Below are positions 51,267-58,742 of a stretch of DNA of 64,000 nucleotides, piece by piece (positions within the stretch are counted from its first letter, which is position 1; each line of letters opens with the position of its first letter). This DNA is from JAIXWP01 sp964428835. Its GTDB lineage: Bacteria > Bacteroidota > Bacteroidia > Flavobacteriales_D > Sanyastnellaceae. Below the pieces are notes generated by a model. It worked only from the letters and a program-made list of their open reading frames with translations, was not told where the DNA came from and did no database searches. A program made the position numbers and the translations under genes. The stretch is from positions 1-64,000 of the forward strand of contig CAYRZQ010000009.1 in assembly GCA_964428835.1 (NCBI GenBank), read 5' to 3'.

Positions 51267-53344
51267 ACACCATATTGAATGGCCATAATACAGATGTCAT
51301 CCACCTGTTCCAACTCCCCTCTCCATTTCAAATGAAAAGCATTTAACTCCTCCTTCTGCTCATGCAATGGGAGTGTAGCAATTCGTAGAAGTAATTCTTT
51401 AAGCCCTTTTTGCTTCAATTTCTTTTGATCCTCTCCACCAAACTGATCTACATAACCATCGGTGAAAGTGTAAATAATATCGCCTCTTTGAAGATCGAAA
51501 TGAATATCTTCAAATGGCTTTCGCAATTTCTCATCTATCAAGCCTAAAGGACGCCGTGTACCTTTCAACTCTAATAATTCTCCATCACGATATACGAGCG
51601 CACCGAGATTGGCGCCTCCCATGTTCAAGATATTTTTATCAAGATCTATTTGGCAAATAACAATGTCCATTCCATCGCTGGCGTAAGAATAAGCTCCACT
51701 ATTGAGCGCGTTCTTTAAGAGTCGATCCATTTCTTCCAGCAATTGAGCAGAGCTCCCTTTAGGAAAATGTTCTAATGCCTCTCTAATCAAATTATATCCG
51801 AGAATGCTCATCATGGCACCGGGCACACCATGACCAGTGCAATCGCCCGTTGCAAAGCGAAGGATGTTTTGTTCATTAGTGCTATCTCGATTTTCGTTGA
51901 TCCAATAAAAGTCACCACTGATAATATCCTTTGGCAAATAGTAAACAAAACTCTTGGGAAAAAGGGATTGCATCGCTGCTTCATTCGGCAAAATATTTCG
52001 CTGAATACGCTCTGCATAGCGAATACTCGAAAGAATTTCTTGTTGCTGTTCTAATATCTCACGTGTGCGTTCCTCTACCTTTTTCTCCAATACAATATTC
52101 TGTTCGATTTGCAATTTATTGAGAGCTTTCAAATTGTTGAGAGCATCGTCTTTGTAGTTGCGAAACTTATCTACAATCGCAAATGACAACAATACAACCT
52201 CCATCGCACTACCAATGAGAAGACCATTGGTAGCAAAGAAATCACTTTGAATAATGCCCAGATTGGTGAGAATAAAACCAAACACCGTCAACACCAAAAT
52301 AATGAATGCGGCAAGAAAGAATTTCGCAGGACCAAAACCCTTACGCACCACCCCCACTGCAACGGGAATAATAGCGACATTCAATAAAAGGGTAAGAACA
52401 TTCACCGCAATAATTGCAAAGTAAAGAAGAGGTTGAACGTTGAATAAACTAATGATTGCATTCACCAAAATGATGACACCAGTGACTTGGAATACCTTAT
52501 TAATTTTGGGAAAAAATTTCTTTAGCTGTAAAAAATACTGACTAAACTTCAACAAGCTAAAAACCGCCACGGAAGCGAAGAACGGGTTTGTGACATTCGC
52601 TAGATAAGGACTATTTGGCCATAAAAATTGAAATCCAAAACCCGTAAGAGACACTTGTAACAACAACAAGTTGAAGTTGTACAACACGTAATAAATGTGT
52701 GATCTTTCCTGAATGATTAAATAGAGAAATAAATTAAAAAGAATGACAAAGAGGATGATTCCGAAGTATGATCCAATAATGAGTTGATCTTTTAGATCTG
52801 TGACAGCAACGTCAGTTTTAGAATGAAGGATGAGCGGCACATAGAGTTGTTCTCCACCACTATTCACCATCAGATAGTATACTTTCTGTTCTTGATCGCT
52901 GAGACGGATATCGAATCTAAAATTTCGATGATTAATCTGACGAGAATTATGTTCGAGAAGGTCTCCAGTTTCGTTGATCAGTTTGTATTCAGTTGAATGA
53001 AACTCATACAAATCGATACGATCGAGAACTGGATTTTTCACCTCCAGAATGAAATTGTCTTCATTGAATTGATTTCCGTCGAGTGTAAAACGGATCCATA
53101 TATTGGAGCGGCTGAAACCAAAATTGGGAACGGCATTACCATTTAGAGTCTCAAAATTGGAGTCATCAAGTTTTGAAATTGCATCAATATCCATTAAAGA
53201 GGACGCATCTTCGAAGACCTCAATTTGTTTACCCTGTACGCGAATGGATTCACCAGAACTAAGCAACGAATTGATGATCAGCAAAAAAGCCATCACCAAA
53301 GGCATGACAAGTCCCAATCGAAATACCCAACCATTCGAATTCAT
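51263..53344 (-). CDS. 7TM-DISM receptor with SpoIIE phosphatase domain
   Basis: A 693-residue membrane sensor. After an N-terminal hydrophobic segment comes a periplasmic 7TMR-DISMED2 jelly-roll domain (~40-165: IWIRFTLDGNQFNE, VKNPVLDRIDLYEF), then seven membrane helices (7TMR-DISM_7TM, ~185-395), a coiled coil (~400-445) and a SpoIIE PP2C domain (~465-690) with GDCTGHGVPGAMMSILG, SDGMDIVICQ and TDGYVDQFGG. Its phosphatase domain closely resembles that of the sensor at 31836-34961, down to the QFGG...KKLKQKGL tail. Expected role: carbohydrate- or envelope-linked signal to partner-switching or Ser/Thr phosphorylation. Confidence 0.9.
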   Translation of the reverse strand: MNSNGWVFRLGLVMPLVMAFLLIINSLLSSGESIRVQGKQIEVFEDASSLMDIDAISKLDDSNFETLNGNAVPNFGFSRSNIWIRFTLDGNQFNEDNFILEVKNPVLDRIDLYEFHSTEYKLINETGDLLEHNSRQINHRNFRFDIRLSDQEQKVYYLMVNSGGEQLYVPLILHSKTDVAVTDLKDQLIIGSYFGIILFVILFNLFLYLIIQERSHIYYVLYNFNLLLLQVSLTGFGFQFLWPNSPYLANVTNPFFASVAVFSLLKFSQYFLQLKKFFPKINKVFQVTGVIILVNAIISLFNVQPLLYFAIIAVNVLTLLLNVAIIPVAVGVVRKGFGPAKFFLAAFIILVLTVFGFILTNLGIIQSDFFATNGLLIGSAMEVVLLSFAIVDKFRNYKDDALNNLKALNKLQIEQNIVLEKKVEERTREILEQQQEILSSIRYAERIQRNILPNEAAMQSLFPKSFVYYLPKDIISGDFYWINENRDSTNEQNILRFATGDCTGHGVPGAMMSILGYNLIREALEHFPKGSSAQLLEEMDRLLKNALNSGAYSYASDGMDIVICQIDLDKNILNMGGANLGALVYRDGELLELKGTRRPLGLIDEKLRKPFEDIHFDLQRGDIIYTFTDGYVDQFGGEDQKKLKQKGLKELLLRIATLPLHEQKEELNAFHLKWRGELEQVDDICIMAIQYGV

Positions 53345-53386
53345 GAATCATAATACTCAAAATCAGAGAAAAAGTTTCAATAAAGC

Positions 53387-53422
53387 GACGGAGGGACGGA
53401 GGGACGAAGGGACGGAGGGACG
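53387..53422. repeat. 8-bp tandem repeat (GACGGAGG), 4.5 copies
   Basis: Four consecutive copies with one substitution (GACGAAGG in copy 3) and a partial fifth. Noncoding, upstream of the 7TM/SpoIIE gene. Confidence 0.9.
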
Positions 53423-53509
<87 letters not shown>

Positions 53510-53510
53510 A

Positions 53511-53540
53511 AAAAAAGGGAAAACTTCCGTTTTCCCTTTT
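53511..53540. terminator. Bidirectional terminator before Cys-repeat gene
   Basis: A 12-bp stem AAAAGGGAAAAC / GTTTTCCCTTTT with loop TTCC has A and T runs on both sides, so it can stop transcription in either direction. It sits 3' of the Cys-repeat gene on the minus strand. Three ATTACGA copies follow it. Confidence 0.85.
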
Positions 53541-53564
53541 ATTACGAATTACGAATTACGAGTA

Positions 53565-53951
53565 TTATTTCTTCTCTTCTTTCTTTGGCTCAGCGTTCTC
53601 AGCTTTGCTTCCTTCTTTTGAGCAGCATGACTTACCTTCAGCCTTAGCGCCATCCTTTGAGCAGCATGACTTCCCCTCAGCCTTAGCATCCTTAGAACAG
53701 CTTTCTGCTTTCTTTTCTGTACCTACAGAACCTTCAGCTTTAGCGCCATCCTTTGAGCAGCATGACTTGCCTTCAGTACCAGCTGAACAACCTGCCTTAG
53801 CTTCAGACTTAGCAGCCGCTTCAGTCTTCACTTCTGCCTTTGCTACGGTCTCTTTCTTAGCCTTTGCTTTAGCTGGCTTCTGTTCTGTCTGAGCTGTTGC
53901 AGCTACTGAGAAAAACACTGCCATTACTACAAATACAAATAACTTTTTCAT
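53565..53951 (-). CDS. Secreted Lys/Ala-rich protein with Cys-Cys repeats
   Basis: A 128-residue protein with signal peptide (KKLFVFVVMAVFFSVAATAQ). The mature part is a low-complexity Lys/Ala/Glu chain with eight cysteines, arranged in a ~13-residue unit of the form AKAEGKSCCSKDG, in two full and two degenerate copies. No folded domain is expected. Paired cysteines suggest metal or metalloid binding or disulfide cross-linking; that is inference. It has an exact promoter box and its own terminator, so it is a monocistronic, probably well expressed gene. Confidence 0.8.
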   Translation of the reverse strand: MKKLFVFVVMAVFFSVAATAQTEQKPAKAKAKKETVAKAEVKTEAAAKSEAKAGCSAGTEGKSCCSKDGAKAEGSVGTEKKAESCSKDAKAEGKSCCSKDGAKAEGKSCCSKEGSKAENAEPKKEEKK

Positions 53952-53994
53952 CGTGTCTTATTTTATTGTTGAGTTAATATGATTGTCTCGTAAA

Positions 53995-54002
53995 CAAAAA
54001 TA
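53995..54002 (-). promoter_or_regulatory. -7 box (TATTTTTG) for Cys-repeat gene
   Basis: An exact TAnnTTTG on the minus strand, 43 nt before the ATG. Confidence 0.5.
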
Positions 54003-54057
54003 AGCCCTTTTTATTTCCAAAAAAGCTTTTTTACCAAAACTTTAACTAATACCGCTT

Positions 54058-54065
54058 TATCTTCG
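54058..54065 (+). promoter_or_regulatory. -7 box (TATCTTCG) for TonB-like gene
   Basis: One mismatch from TAnnTTTG, ending 10 nt before the ATG at 54076. Confidence 0.4.
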
Positions 54066-54075
54066 TTTCCCGATT

Positions 54076-54888
54076 ATGAGTTCGAATACCCCAAATAGCT
54101 CAGAACAAGTGCAATCGTTGCTTGGCTCCAAACCAGGCAAGAAAACCTCCTTTATCTACCAAGCAATCATTGTTTCCCTTAGCATTCACATCTTCGTGCT
54201 GGGAATTACCTATTTGCTGTCAGTTCCACCACTTGAAACCATCGGTGAAGAGTCCGATGAGGCGATTGAAGAAATCGAACTTTCATTCGAAGAACCTGAA
54301 ACAGAGCTCCCCGTTCCTGACCCCATGGAAGGCATGAGTGAAGAGGTAAAAAATCTACTTGCCAATGCACAATCCGTTCGTACCAGCGACCGCGTGAATT
54401 ATACAGCAAAGTCACAGGAAGAAATCAACGCAGAAGTCTATCAGCAACTCAAAGGTCTCGAAAAGGCCGAATATGACCAGTTAAAATCTGGAAGGCCCGA
54501 CAACAGTATCAAAGACAATGTCAACGACCCAAAAGAAAAGGCAAAAGACGATAAGAACGCCTCTAAAGAAAACTATGATTGGTATAAAAATCAATCTCAG
54601 AAAAGTTATGCCGGCCCTGTTTCCGCCGAGTTTTCATTGCAAGGACGCAGTGTCAAATCATCTCCAAAACCTACCTATCGCTGCAAAACCAGTGGAAAAG
54701 TAATTATCAAAATAGAAGTAAATCAAGCCGGAGAAGTGACCAACGCAGCGATAGACGAGCGTAGCACCGCCAATGATTGCATCCGCGAAGAATCACTTGC
54801 TTATGCGAAAAAATGGAAGTTCGATTACAACGAAAAGGCTCCAAAAAAACAAGCCGGAACCATCACATTTACATTTAGTCAGCAATAA
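54076..54888 (+). CDS. TonB-like energy transducer / cell-envelope protein
   Basis: A 270-residue protein: a short cytoplasmic N-terminus, one membrane helix (~26-47, IYQAIIVSLSIHIFVLGITY), an acidic stretch (EEIELSFEEPETELPVPDP), a helical charged spacer (~90-180), and a C-terminal ~85 residues like a TonB/TolA C-domain (SGKVIIKIEVNQAGEVTNAAI, AKKWKFDYNE, GTITFTF). TonB-type proteins link the inner-membrane proton motor to outer-membrane receptors; here no exbB or exbD is adjacent. Its stop lies 4 bp from the convergent dehydrogenase. Confidence 0.75.
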   Translation: MSSNTPNSSEQVQSLLGSKPGKKTSFIYQAIIVSLSIHIFVLGITYLLSVPPLETIGEESDEAIEEIELSFEEPETELPVPDPMEGMSEEVKNLLANAQSVRTSDRVNYTAKSQEEINAEVYQQLKGLEKAEYDQLKSGRPDNSIKDNVNDPKEKAKDDKNASKENYDWYKNQSQKSYAGPVSAEFSLQGRSVKSSPKPTYRCKTSGKVIIKIEVNQAGEVTNAAIDERSTANDCIREESLAYAKKWKFDYNEKAPKKQAGTITFTFSQQ

Positions 54889-54892
54889 TCTA

Positions 54893-56110
54893 TTAAGCAT
54901 TTGCCGCGTAGTCGTGCAAATATTCAAAGTGCGGCGTTAACTCTCCCTTTAGTGTTGTTTCCGTAGCCTTCCAAATGATATCATGCGGATCTTCGCCGAA
55001 CAATAAAGGAAAGACACTGCGCAACAGCTCATCACCAAAATCTTCCGAAGCATCCTTTGGCAACTCACAAGGCAAATTATCAATGGCCATCATGGCAATG
55101 GCATTCTCATTTTTGTAATCCGTTTCTATATGCTCAAAACGATCATATCCATAGATAGGATCCGCGATCTTACTCGCACGAATCGTAGGTGCAATCGGGC
55201 CGTTTGTATCACAACTCACATCTGCTATCACCATACACTTCCAATCAGATTGTGAAATATCATTATTCGTGATCAGCACAGGATTACCTCCCGCCCACAA
55301 ATGACAAGCGATATACATGTCGGCACGCTTCACAAACATGGGGAGAATAGAGAAATAGTGTTCGGGATTATTATAAAAATCCTTTTTGTCAAAACCACCA
55401 TCCACCTTGCGCTCATAATATTCATGGGTATCGAGATGAACATACACTGGTTCATCAAATTCTTCAGTTAAAAACTGTTTTGGAGTCACCTTACGAATTG
55501 GAAGCAAGTTTAAAATCTCGGAAGCACCATTGCCCACGCGACCGAAGCCCGTCACCACTATCTTCGTGTTTTTAGGAAGTTGAATCTTACTCATTTCAGA
55601 TTCCATTTCCTTGCGATCGGCACAATCTACAGGACGCTTCAAATCATACCAACCCTTCTTCAACCCGAGCGTACGAAAGCCGTGATATGCCCCTACAATT
55701 CCAGCATAGCGACCAAAGCCAATGATGCGTTTTCCATCAGTGCCTTTGAGCGTTTCATAATCTATCAATCGGATTTTTTTCTCAAGAATAGTCTTCAGCA
55801 ACTTCGCATTGTGGGGCTGTTTCTTTAATGTGTGAGAAAAAAACAGATAAGACTTATTTGGAATCAACATATCCAAAGGAACTTCCTTCACCCCCATCAA
55901 ATAATCGCAAATACTCAAATCCTCTTCCATTCGAATGCCGATCGCGCGATATTCCTCATCCTGAAATTTGCGAATAGGACTTGGTTGAACAATTACCTCC
56001 ACATGAGGAAACTGTTCCATCACCTGTTTGCACTGATGCGGCGTGAGCGGCACACGAAAATCGGGAGGCACTTTTCCTTCCCTCACTATACCCAAAATTA
56101 CTTTTTCCAT
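54893..56110 (-). CDS. LYS1-like (saccharopine/alanine dehydrogenase family) NAD(P)-dependent dehydrogenase
   Basis: A 405-residue soluble protein. The N-terminal domain (VILGIVREGKVPPDFRVPLTP) is of the AlaDh/PNT type. GFGRYAGIVGAYHGFRTLG, VVTGFGRVGNGASEIL (Rossmann), MVIADVSCDTNGPIAPT and AIDNLPCELPKDASEDFGDELL parallel yeast lysine-forming saccharopine dehydrogenase (LYS1). That enzyme interconverts saccharopine with lysine plus 2-oxoglutarate. Whether the bacterial enzyme works on lysine or another amino acid is not evident; no partner genes are adjacent. A -7 box is at 56134-56141. Confidence 0.75.
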   Translation of the reverse strand: MEKVILGIVREGKVPPDFRVPLTPHQCKQVMEQFPHVEVIVQPSPIRKFQDEEYRAIGIRMEEDLSICDYLMGVKEVPLDMLIPNKSYLFFSHTLKKQPHNAKLLKTILEKKIRLIDYETLKGTDGKRIIGFGRYAGIVGAYHGFRTLGLKKGWYDLKRPVDCADRKEMESEMSKIQLPKNTKIVVTGFGRVGNGASEILNLLPIRKVTPKQFLTEEFDEPVYVHLDTHEYYERKVDGGFDKKDFYNNPEHYFSILPMFVKRADMYIACHLWAGGNPVLITNNDISQSDWKCMVIADVSCDTNGPIAPTIRASKIADPIYGYDRFEHIETDYKNENAIAMMAIDNLPCELPKDASEDFGDELLRSVFPLLFGEDPHDIIWKATETTLKGELTPHFEYLHDYAANA

Positions 56111-56133
56111 TGCTTGTTCATTGAAGCGGCCGC

Positions 56134-56141
56134 GAAGATAG
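56134..56141 (-). promoter_or_regulatory. -7 box (TATCTTCG) for LYS1-like gene
   Basis: One mismatch from TAnnTTTG, 23 nt before the ATG. Confidence 0.4.
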
Positions 56142-56168
56142 CACGGAACAAGCCACTAAAGGGAAGAC

Positions 56169-57503
56169 TTAATTGTTCCTGCGCTTTTTTGGCTTACCAT
56201 ATTTCAACCGCATTTTCTCTGCGCGAGAAAGTTTCATGTTCACCTTCAAGTTTTTAGCCTTCTTCTCATGAAATGCACCCTGAGACTCGAGCTTTATAGG
56301 ATTCTTTATGGTCATATTGGGCATCACCGGCGTATCGCGCTCTTGAGACATCAATACATCTGAAATCACCAATCTTTCAGGACTTGATTTTTCAGCAATC
56401 TGTAAATCCAATTCGGCTACGATATCGTTCCACTTTTCCAATTCATAATCCGCAACAAAGGTGATGGCCTTACCTCGACGATCCGCACGTCCCGTGCGGC
56501 CAATTCTATGCACATACAGCTCAGCGCTTTCTGGAACATCCATATTGATCACGTGAGAAACATCACTTACGTCAATACCCCGTGCGATCACATCAGTGGC
56601 TATGAGAATACGCACTGTACCTTGCTTGAATCGCTCCACGGTAGCGAAACGACTATTTTGACTTTTATTAGAATGTATCACTCCTAACTGATCTCCAAAT
56701 ACAGGCTCCAATCGCTCGAATACATCATCAGCCGTCGCCCTGCTATCTGTAAATACCAATACTTTGGACAATGCCTCATCTGTATCTTCAAGTATTTCAA
56801 GAAGATTCATCTTCGTAGATAAATTGGGAACGCGAATGAAAGACTGATCGACGCGATCTACAGGCGTTCCAGCGGGGGTCGCCTCCACTCTAACGGGATC
56901 ATTGAACACTTCAGTTACAATGGCCTCAACCTCTTCACTTAAAGTTGCAGAAAACATGATATTCTGCCTGCGCTCTGGAAGGGCTTCGAAAATTGAAGTT
57001 AGCTGTGGTCGAAATCCTTCGTTCAACAATTCATCCACCTCATCAATCACCAAACGTTTGATTTGTTTGAGCTTAAGAGAACCATTGAGTACCAGATCCA
57101 TCAAGCGGCCTGGAGTTGCAATCACCACATCCACACCCTCCATTACTAATGCGGTATGTTGTTTCAAATTCACACCGCCATACACACCAGCCACACGCAC
57201 ACTCATATACGTTCTTAAACGCGCCAATTCTTCTTCTACCTGCACCACCAATTCACGCGTGGGAACGAGAATTAGAATTTGGGGATGTTTTTCTTTGGTA
57301 AACTGCCATAAACGTAGCAGCGGTAATAAGTACGCTAGCGTCTTTCCAGTGCCCGTTTGAGCTATTCCCACAACATCACGACCCGACATTACCACCGAGA
57401 AAACCTCGCGTTGAATAGCAGTGGGATGCACAAAACCCGCATCCTCCAAAGCATTCAAAAGAGGCTTACTGAGATTTAAATCTGAAAATGTCATTTGTTC
57501 CAC
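56169..57503 (-). CDS. DEAD-box RNA helicase
   Basis: A 444-residue helicase. It has the Q motif (FVHPTAIQREVF), motif I AQTGTGKT, motif Ia VPTRELVVQ, motif II written DEVD (VIDEVDELL) instead of DEAD, motif III SAT, motif V ATDVIARGIDVSDV and motif VI HRIGRTGRADRRG. A basic C-terminal tail (KMRLKYGKPKKRRNN) probably binds RNA. Family role: RNA remodelling in ribosome assembly, mRNA decay or cold adaptation. Confidence 0.93.
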   Translation of the reverse strand: MEQMTFSDLNLSKPLLNALEDAGFVHPTAIQREVFSVVMSGRDVVGIAQTGTGKTLAYLLPLLRLWQFTKEKHPQILILVPTRELVVQVEEELARLRTYMSVRVAGVYGGVNLKQHTALVMEGVDVVIATPGRLMDLVLNGSLKLKQIKRLVIDEVDELLNEGFRPQLTSIFEALPERRQNIMFSATLSEEVEAIVTEVFNDPVRVEATPAGTPVDRVDQSFIRVPNLSTKMNLLEILEDTDEALSKVLVFTDSRATADDVFERLEPVFGDQLGVIHSNKSQNSRFATVERFKQGTVRILIATDVIARGIDVSDVSHVINMDVPESAELYVHRIGRTGRADRRGKAITFVADYELEKWNDIVAELDLQIAEKSSPERLVISDVLMSQERDTPVMPNMTIKNPIKLESQGAFHEKKAKNLKVNMKLSRAEKMRLKYGKPKKRRNN

Positions 57504-57533
57504 GATGCAAAGAAAGGGTTAAAGTAAGAGAGT

Positions 57534-58694
57534 TTATAATGTTGACTTTTCTAAAATACGCCAATTCAGCACTTCTTTTCCATCACTGCGTTTTTGACGT
57601 TCCGTCCCACCGTACAAAACCACGCTTTTTTCAGATGCATTCAAAGCAAGCCAATAGTCCAAGTTTTTAAAAAATTCCGAATGGATTGTCATTCCCGATT
57701 TTATTTCAATCGGAAGCAACTGCCCTGCATCATCGATGATTACATCAATCTCTCGACCCGATTTGTCGCGCCAGAAAAACAAATTGATATCTCGTCCTGC
57801 ATTCTTTCTTTCTTTAATTAATTCGGTGATCACCATACCCTCAAAGATTGCTCCGCGCAATGGATGACTACTTAAATGCGTGACATTTTTAATTCCAAGA
57901 AGATAGCATAAAATACCCGTATCGTAAAAATACACCTTGGGACGTTTTACTATGACTTTATTAAAGTTTCGGTGATGTGGTCGAAGAAGGTAAATGATAA
58001 AACTACTCTCTAAAATGCCAATCCATGACTGTATTGTTTTCGAGTCAACACCTGCCTCCACAGAGAGAGCACTCAAATTTAACTCTTGCCCAGACCTACC
58101 TGCTAGCAGGTATAAAAACCTTTCAAAAGCAATAAGATCAGTTATGTTTTTAATTTGTCTTACGTCCTTTTCAATATATGTTCTTACATAATTGGAGCAC
58201 CAATCTTCCGCTTTAATTTGTTGATCATAAACGGGAGGATAAAATCCATTTATCATGAGCTCATTATCGCTTTCAGGCATGTACTTTCCCTTGCGCAGCT
58301 CTTTGATTGAAAAAGGTAACAAATTCAATGTTGCAATTCTTCCAGCCAATGTTTGTCCAATATTTTCTTGCAAAAGAAAATTGTTTGATCCTGTAAGAAT
58401 GAACTTTCCTTTTTCTTTTGAGCCATCTAAAACTTCTTGCAAATAAGAAAACAATTCCGGCACGCGCTGCACTTCATCCAATATGGCGCCCTCTGAATAA
58501 GTTTGAAGAAAACCTCTTGGATCTTCAATGGCAAATCTTCTGGTATCGGGATTCTCAAGAGAAACGTAGGGCTTCTTTTTAAAAACTTCCCTTACCAGCG
58601 TAGTCTTTCCCGTTTGGCGGGCTCCCGTGACCGCGACTGCCTTGAAAGAAGCGGCCAATTCAGTAAGTTTCTTTTTTGCGATGCGCTGAATCAT
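57534..58694 (-). CDS. AAA ATPase with DUF4143 domain
   Basis: A 386-residue protein: AAA_14-type ATPase (Walker A GARQTGKTTLV, Walker B GAILDEVQRVPEL, sensor LTGSNNFLL) followed by DUF4143 (~200-360), which has a nuclease-like core in FFWRDKSGREIDVIIDD and LLPIEIKSG (D...E-I-K, a PD-(D/E)xK pattern). This large family is common and patchy in bacteria; its function is unsettled. A perfect 39-bp palindrome lies just upstream of its start, and the TonB-dependent receptor gene ends there. Confidence 0.88.
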   Translation of the reverse strand: MIQRIAKKKLTELAASFKAVAVTGARQTGKTTLVREVFKKKPYVSLENPDTRRFAIEDPRGFLQTYSEGAILDEVQRVPELFSYLQEVLDGSKEKGKFILTGSNNFLLQENIGQTLAGRIATLNLLPFSIKELRKGKYMPESDNELMINGFYPPVYDQQIKAEDWCSNYVRTYIEKDVRQIKNITDLIAFERFLYLLAGRSGQELNLSALSVEAGVDSKTIQSWIGILESSFIIYLLRPHHRNFNKVIVKRPKVYFYDTGILCYLLGIKNVTHLSSHPLRGAIFEGMVITELIKERKNAGRDINLFFWRDKSGREIDVIIDDAGQLLPIEIKSGMTIHSEFFKNLDYWLALNASEKSVVLYGGTERQKRSDGKEVLNWRILEKSTL

Positions 58695-58703
58695 AATGCA
58701 AAT

Positions 58704-58742
58704 ATCGGAAAAATTCGGAATCTGATTCCGAATTTTTCCGAT
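58704..58742. repeat. Perfect 39-bp palindrome between receptor and DUF4143 genes
   Basis: Two 19-bp arms (58704-58722 and 58724-58742) are exact reverse complements around one base. It occupies the gap from the receptor stop codon to 10 bp before the DUF4143 start, both on the minus strand. It could be a terminator of the receptor mRNA or an operator for the ATPase gene; there is no T run after it. Confidence 0.9.

Noticed and set aside
53605..53892. A 95-residue plus-strand gene
   Set aside because: It is the antisense shadow of the Cys-repeat gene; its repeats only mirror the codon bias of the real gene, which has a signal peptide, promoter and terminator.
57534..58694. DUF4143 ATPase as a defence-system component
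   Set aside because: It stands alone between a helicase and a receptor gene with no known defence partner.
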